Source: Candidatus Scybalocola fimicaballi
GTDB taxonomy: Bacteria > Bacteroidota > Bacteroidia > Bacteroidales > Paludibacteraceae
Assembly (NCBI GenBank): GCA_002317115.1
Contig: DCIP01000086.1
Coordinates: 1 to 8,747, forward strand
Direction of reading: 5' to 3'
Length of the DNA: 8,747 bases
Position 1 is the stretch's first letter. Each line of letters starts with the position of its first letter. Shown here piece after piece: positions 1 through 6,300 of this stretch. The position numbers and the translations under genes were made by a program. The notes under the pieces are model-generated. The model saw only the letters and a program-made list of their open reading frames with translations. It made no database searches and was not told where the DNA came from.

Positions 1-1
1 A

Positions 2-340
2 CGTAATGAGACAAAGCATGGAAATATCGTATATCTAAATAATTCGACATTGAAGAACTCAATTGTCGTAGGCAACAAGAAGGATGCAAACAACAGTTTC
101 ATCTTGAATCGTGCCGGTACAAATACTATTGTCAACAATATGTTGGAGGCATCTTATGTCACAGGCAATATAGACGGTTCGATGACATACGCTGCGTTTA
201 CAGATCCTGAGAACGGAGACTTCTCATTGTCGGAGAAATCGTTCTGTATCAATGCTGGTGCGGAGGTTTCCGATTCACTTGATTTCTTTGGTAATGCAAG
301 AAAACAGGGTGGAGCAGTCGACATGGGAGCAATCGAGTCG
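2..340 (+). other. Beta-helix repeat 1, C-terminal part only (r1-113)
   Basis: This is the tail of a right-handed parallel beta-helix repeat whose beginning lies upstream of the window. It contains Asn-rich short strands such as NIVYLNNSTLKNSIVVGNK. It closes with the sequence FCINAGAEVSDSLDFFGNAR and then AVDMGAIES. The same closing signature ends repeat 2 (LCINAGTEVSDSLD, then AVDMGAIES at 1622-1645), and a weaker form ends repeat 3 (SCIDKGLDS, then AIDLGASEF). The shared ending is what identifies it as an earlier copy of the same unit. Confidence 0.85.
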
Positions 341-3300
341 GAATATACAAAGGCTCCATCATTCACTTGTGGTGAGATTGTATATGTCAAGTCTGGTTCG
401 GAAGGCGACGGCTCAAGTTGGAAATCGGCATTCGGAGACATACAGGAGGCTGTCTTTGCGGCGTCGACAGACGGAAAACCACATCAGGTCTGGGTGGCTG
501 CCGGAACATACTATGGCGACACTACTCTAAATACTGTAGTCAACCTTGCTCCTGGCATCAGCCTATATGGAGGATTTGCTGGTGACGAGACATCTCTTGC
601 AGCTCGTGATACCGCTAACAATCCTACTGTTATTGACGGTAAGGGAGTAAGACGTGGAATCACATCGAATATGAATTTTGCTGATTCGATGGCTGTCGTT
701 ATCGACGGATTCACAATTCAGAACGGTTATGCTACTAATGGTGGTGGTGTTTCTTTGAATGCTAACATCACTTTGAACAACTGTATTGTGAAGAACTGTC
801 ATGTAGTGGAAAGTGGTTCGGCTATCTATTCTAGTGGTGCTAATGTTACAAATTCAATCATCTGTTACAATGGCCGAATGAACGACTATTATTCTAACAG
901 AACAGCTGCTTTGTATTTCACAAGTGGTAAGATCGACAGCTGTGTGGTTAAGAACAATTATGGCTATAACGATGGAGCAATCAAATGTGAGTCTACAACA
1001 ATCACTAACACATTGTTTGAGGCAAACGCATGCGTTTATTACCACGTGATCGAGTTGGCTAAGTCATGTACAATGTCCGACTGTAAGATTGTCAACAATG
1101 TCAATAGTAATAACAACTACCATACTCTTGTTGTAGAGGGAGGCTCAAAGGTTGAAAGATGTTTGATTGATGGAAATAATTCTTACCGTCATATTATCTA
1201 TGTCTCTTCAAGCTCTGTCTCAAATACTCAGATCACGAATAATAAATCGCGTGGATCTAATTTGATTGGTATCTCTAATAACGCTAAGATTATCAACTGT
1301 ACAATTGCTGACAATGAGTCTTCAAACCAAACAATTTATGGTAATTCTGGAACTCAGATCACGAATACAATTATTGTTGGTAACAAGCGAAACAACAACT
1401 CTGAGAGTATATATGTAAATGGTACTTCAATCAGTTATTCAATGATTGAAGGTGGTGCAAATGGAGTTGGTAATATCGACGGAGGAAAATCTGGAGCTGC
1501 GTTTGAAAATGCTGCTAAGGGTGATTACTCGTTGTCTGCTACATCACTTTGTATCAATGCCGGAACTGAGGTTTCAGACTCTCTTGATTTGAAGGGCAAT
1601 GCCAGAACTTTCAGTGACGCTGTTGATATGGGAGCAATCGAGTCACCATACACAGAGCGATCTAAGGTTGGCACTGTCATTTATGTGAAGTCTGGATCCG
1701 AGGGCTCAGGTACTGATTGGGATGATGCTCTTGGAGAGATCAGTGACGCGATATCTCTTGCGTCGTCGACAGGCAGAACACATCAGATTTGGGTTGCTGC
1801 CGGAACTTACTATGGCGACACATCATTGGTGTCTGCGATTTCTCTTTCTGCAGGTGTTAGCCTTTATGGAGGATTTGCGGGAACAGAGACATCATTGGAT
1901 GAGAGAGACGCTGCAACTAATACTACTGTGATCGACGGTAGATATAAGAGAAGATGTATCATTCAGAACTACGATTTTGCTGATTCGTTGGCAATCGTGG
2001 TAGACGGATTCACAATCCAGAATGGTTATATGAAGAGTAGTGCTGGTGTGAATGCCAAGACAATGAGCAACACTACATTCAGCAACTGTATCTTCAGAAA
2101 TGCAAGAGAGGGTAATGAGTGTGTTTATGCAAACAAGTCGGCATTCAAGAATTGTAAGTTCACAGATAACTTGATTCAGGATCTTGAGATCTACTCTGGT
2201 GTTGTCGATAGCTGTTCATTCTCAGGAAACACTTCTACACAGGGATCCAAAGTTGTTTACATCAATAACACTAAGATGTCTAACTCGAATATCTCGGGCC
2301 ATAAGACAGGTTATGGTGCTCTTGATGCAGTTGCTTCTTCGGAAGTATCTAATTGTAAGATATTTGACAATAAAGCATTATACGATCATGTCGTATGTAT
2401 TGAGAATTCTACATTGCAGAACTCTTATGTATATGGCAATGTGGCAAGTTATTCTGGATACAGCATTATTATTGCTAATTACAATTCGTTCATCACTAAT
2501 TCAACAGTCGCTCATAATACGACTAAGAATAGAAGTGCAATCAGTTATACTTATTCATCATCTAAAAAGTTCACTACTATAGCCAACTCAATCATCTATG
2601 GCAATAAGATCACTGATGAACTTCGTCCTCAGGCTGTTGCTTCAGACTTTATGAAGATTAAGTATAGTGCTTCTGATGGCGACTTGACTGGAGAGAAGAA
2701 TATCAAGTTGGCTACTTCAAACAGTGGCTCTGATGAATCCCAAAAGTATGTTTGCTTTATCAACGCGGCTGGCGGCGACTACCGTCTACATGCAACCTCT
2801 TCTTGTATCGACAAGGGTCTTGATAGTGTGATGGCTATTAAGACAGATATCAATGGTGGAGCAAGAATCTATGGTAAGGCAATCGACCTTGGTGCTTCTG
2901 AGTTTGATGGCGAATATGTTCAGATGTTGGATTACAGTCAGGTGATCTGCCACAACGGCACTTCCCTTGAGGCAACATTCGACTCTACAATCTCTAAGAT
3001 TGATTGGATAATTGAATATGCTGGTCATGTGACAGGATTCGAGGAAACTTCAGGTACTGGTTTGACAATTCCTGCTATGCAGCTCAACACATCTAAGATC
3101 GACGTCGATACATTGACATTGAAGGTTACTCCTTATGATAATGATGGTGTTGCTGGAACGGTATTCAACTATAATTATTTTGTATATCCAGACTTCTCTA
3201 AGAAGAAAGTGACATTTGCTCGTCCACAGGTTGCTTATGTGGTGAATGAGCAGAACACTAATATGTCGATCGAGTGGAATTTGTTGAAACTTCCAGTTGA

Positions 3301-6300
3301 GGTTGACAATTATGATTTGTATGTATGGAAGGCATCTCAGAATATGCCGACGGTGCCAATGGCTTCTTACGTTAAGGATCACGTCAAGAATCTGTCTGGT
3401 TTGGACAACCATACTACATATAAGTATATGGTGAAGGCGGCTATCGCGTGTGACACTATCTGCTCCGACGTCGACAGCTTTAGAATTGATATTCCAGTAA
3501 GCCTTGAGGTTAATGGAAATATCAACTGTGTGTTTGGTTCTAAATTGAACGAGACTTCTTCATTGACTCGTTATGTCAAAGGATTTGAGTTGACAGACTC
3601 AATCACTTATGAGATAACAGGAAAAGACGCTGCTGATTTCTCTGCCAAGTATGAGAACGGTTGGGATAAACTAAATGGAGGTTATCTACGAATCTACTAT
3701 ACTCCGACTGATGTTAAGAAGCAGACAAGTGATGCAGAGATTACAATCAGATCAGGTAAGTCTGGCAAGTATGAGATTACACTTTACCTTGCTGGTACAT
3801 TGTCTAACTACTATGTTTACGATGCTGTCGTGGCTAAGGATGTTTACCATGCTGGTGATACAGTTGATGTGGTTGGTATTTTGACTGACGCTTACGGTAA
3901 TCCAATGTCGGGCAAGACTTTGTCTATCGAGGCTACATCAAACACTGGATTCTCACATTCAACAACTGGTGTGACAGACTCTACAGGTATGGCGGCTGTT
4001 TCATTCTCTACTACTAAGAATGAGTGTGGTACTTACACAGTGAAGGTATACATCGGTTCTAAGTCGGAGAATGCGGCTACTGCTAAGTTTGATATACCAG
4101 GTATGGCTTACACAGGTGGTACTACCAAGTGGACAATCCAGAAGGGTGATACTATCGACGGTACGATCACAATTACAAACAGAAGCTCTGTTGATCTTCA
4201 CAACCTTGTTGTTGAGGCTCGTGAGTTGGCTGAGGGATTGTCTGTTGAGTTCGACACTGTCAAGCTTCTTAAGGGAAGTGAGTCGGCAAGAATTTCATTC
4301 AAGGCTACAGGAACTAAGTTGACTGAGGGCAAGATGTATCTTCCAAGTGTATTCAGAGTTTCAAACGATGAGAATACTACTTGTGACTTCTCGACATATT
4401 TCTACTGTGAGCATCCATACGGTCAGATTAAGGTTAGTCCTACAGATATTAATGAGTATGTGTCAAAGCAGAAAGCTAAATATATTAATCTTGAGTTGAC
4501 TAATGCCGGATTCGGTGAGACAGGAGAGATTACATTGTCTATTCCGGATTTCGACGGATTCAGTGTTCCGACAACTAAGTTGCCAAGCATCAAGTCTGGC
4601 GACACTGCAAGAGTGGCGTTGAAGCTTGCTTACTATCCAGGTGCTCCAATCAACGTTCCATTCACAGGATCGATCGGAGTCAACTGTGCTAATGGTAAGT
4701 CAACAAGCCTGCCATTCAGAATCGAGTACTCATCTGAGTCGAAGGGTAGTTTGGAGGTTGACGTTGTGGATGAGTACTACTACAACACTGCCGACAAGAA
4801 ACATTTGAATGGTGCTAAGGTAGTGGTTCGCAACCAGTACAACAACAAGGAGGTTGCATCAGGAATTTCAGATTCAACAGGTGTTGTTAGATTCGACAGC
4901 ATCCCTGAGGGATCTTACTTGTTGAGTGTTAAAGCGGACAAGCATTCTGAGTATCAGGAGACAATTGAGATCCAGGCCGGACAGCAGTTGGATAAGTTTG
5001 TATTCTTGCAATATCAGGCAATCACATACAACTGGAAGGTTGAACGTACAGAGATTGAAGACAAGTACGATATAAAACTGGAAATGGAGTACGAGACAAA
5101 TATTCCAGCTCCGGTAGTGACATTGTCATTCCCTAACGGAACTCCTGACAAGGAGAGATTTGAGATAGGTGTTCCAAAGACAGTTCGCCTACAGATCACT
5201 AACCACGGTTTGATTGCTGCTCATTATGTTAAGTTTGGAATACCTAAGTGTCCATACTACAGATTCTATGTGCCATACAACTACATAGATTCGTTGCCAG
5301 CTAACCATACTGAGTTTGTGCCAATCACAATTGTTCGAACAGCGGAGAAATATGGTTCAAGTGATAATTGTCCTGGAATTAGTTTGGAAGATGAATCGTT
5401 TGGAGAGTCTGAATGTCCTCCAGTTCATGCTGAATATTCATATGTATGTGGAGTGTTGAAACTATTATATAGGGTTGTGCCTGGTATTTGGGATTGTCCA
5501 CATTTGGAAGAAGTGACTCATAATTATAATGGAACAACAAGTGGATGGATACCTTCTTATGGAGGAGCCCCTTCAAATAATGATTATGATGGTAATGTAA
5601 AGAATAATAATTTTGTTGTTAAGGAATTGCCTTGCGATGCTTGTGAGAATAAACTAGATCCTTTTGCTTGTATTGGTAATTTGCTTGGATATGTTCCTGG
5701 AGTAGGTATTGCTTTAAGCAATGGCACTTATTATTACCAATATTTTAATAACAAAAATAAGGAAGAAAGAAGAAGAAGAGAGAGCGCTGAGGCAAAAGAT
5801 AAAATACCAGATCCAGATGATAAGTTCGGATTTGAAGATCTTTATGTATATGATGTCCCTGTCCTTTATAGATCTCAGCTTGAATATAGACGCTTCAAAT
5901 TGATGTATCAATACATGGAAGATCCAGAAAGTGTAGATCCTTATGCAGGAATTGATCTACAATGGGATTATATGAAGTGGGGATTGGATATGAGCTTTAA
6001 GGATGCTGTTGGCATCAACCTTCCGACAGGATGTCTTGATTATGGATGTCAGGTACAGTCATGTAAAACTGGTAGATATGCAGCAAATTGTGGCCGATAT
6101 CTTGTTGATCGATTGAATGGCAAAGTCACTGAAGATGAAGACACCCGTGAAACTGTAACTACTGAAGGGGATATAGTAGTCATAGAGAATGGAAAAATTG
6201 CTGATATAAAATATAAAGACGGAACGCGTTTGAGTGATTATCCAAAAGAAAAGAATTATGCTAAAGAGAAAGCAAAATTTGATATGCCGAATAGTTTTTA

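Noticed and set aside
5721..5903. Short overlapping frames on both strands in the 5.7-5.9 kb region
   Set aside because: They overlap the long frame, begin and end at no regulatory signal, and show no domain-like pattern. They are chance openings in AT-rich coding sequence.
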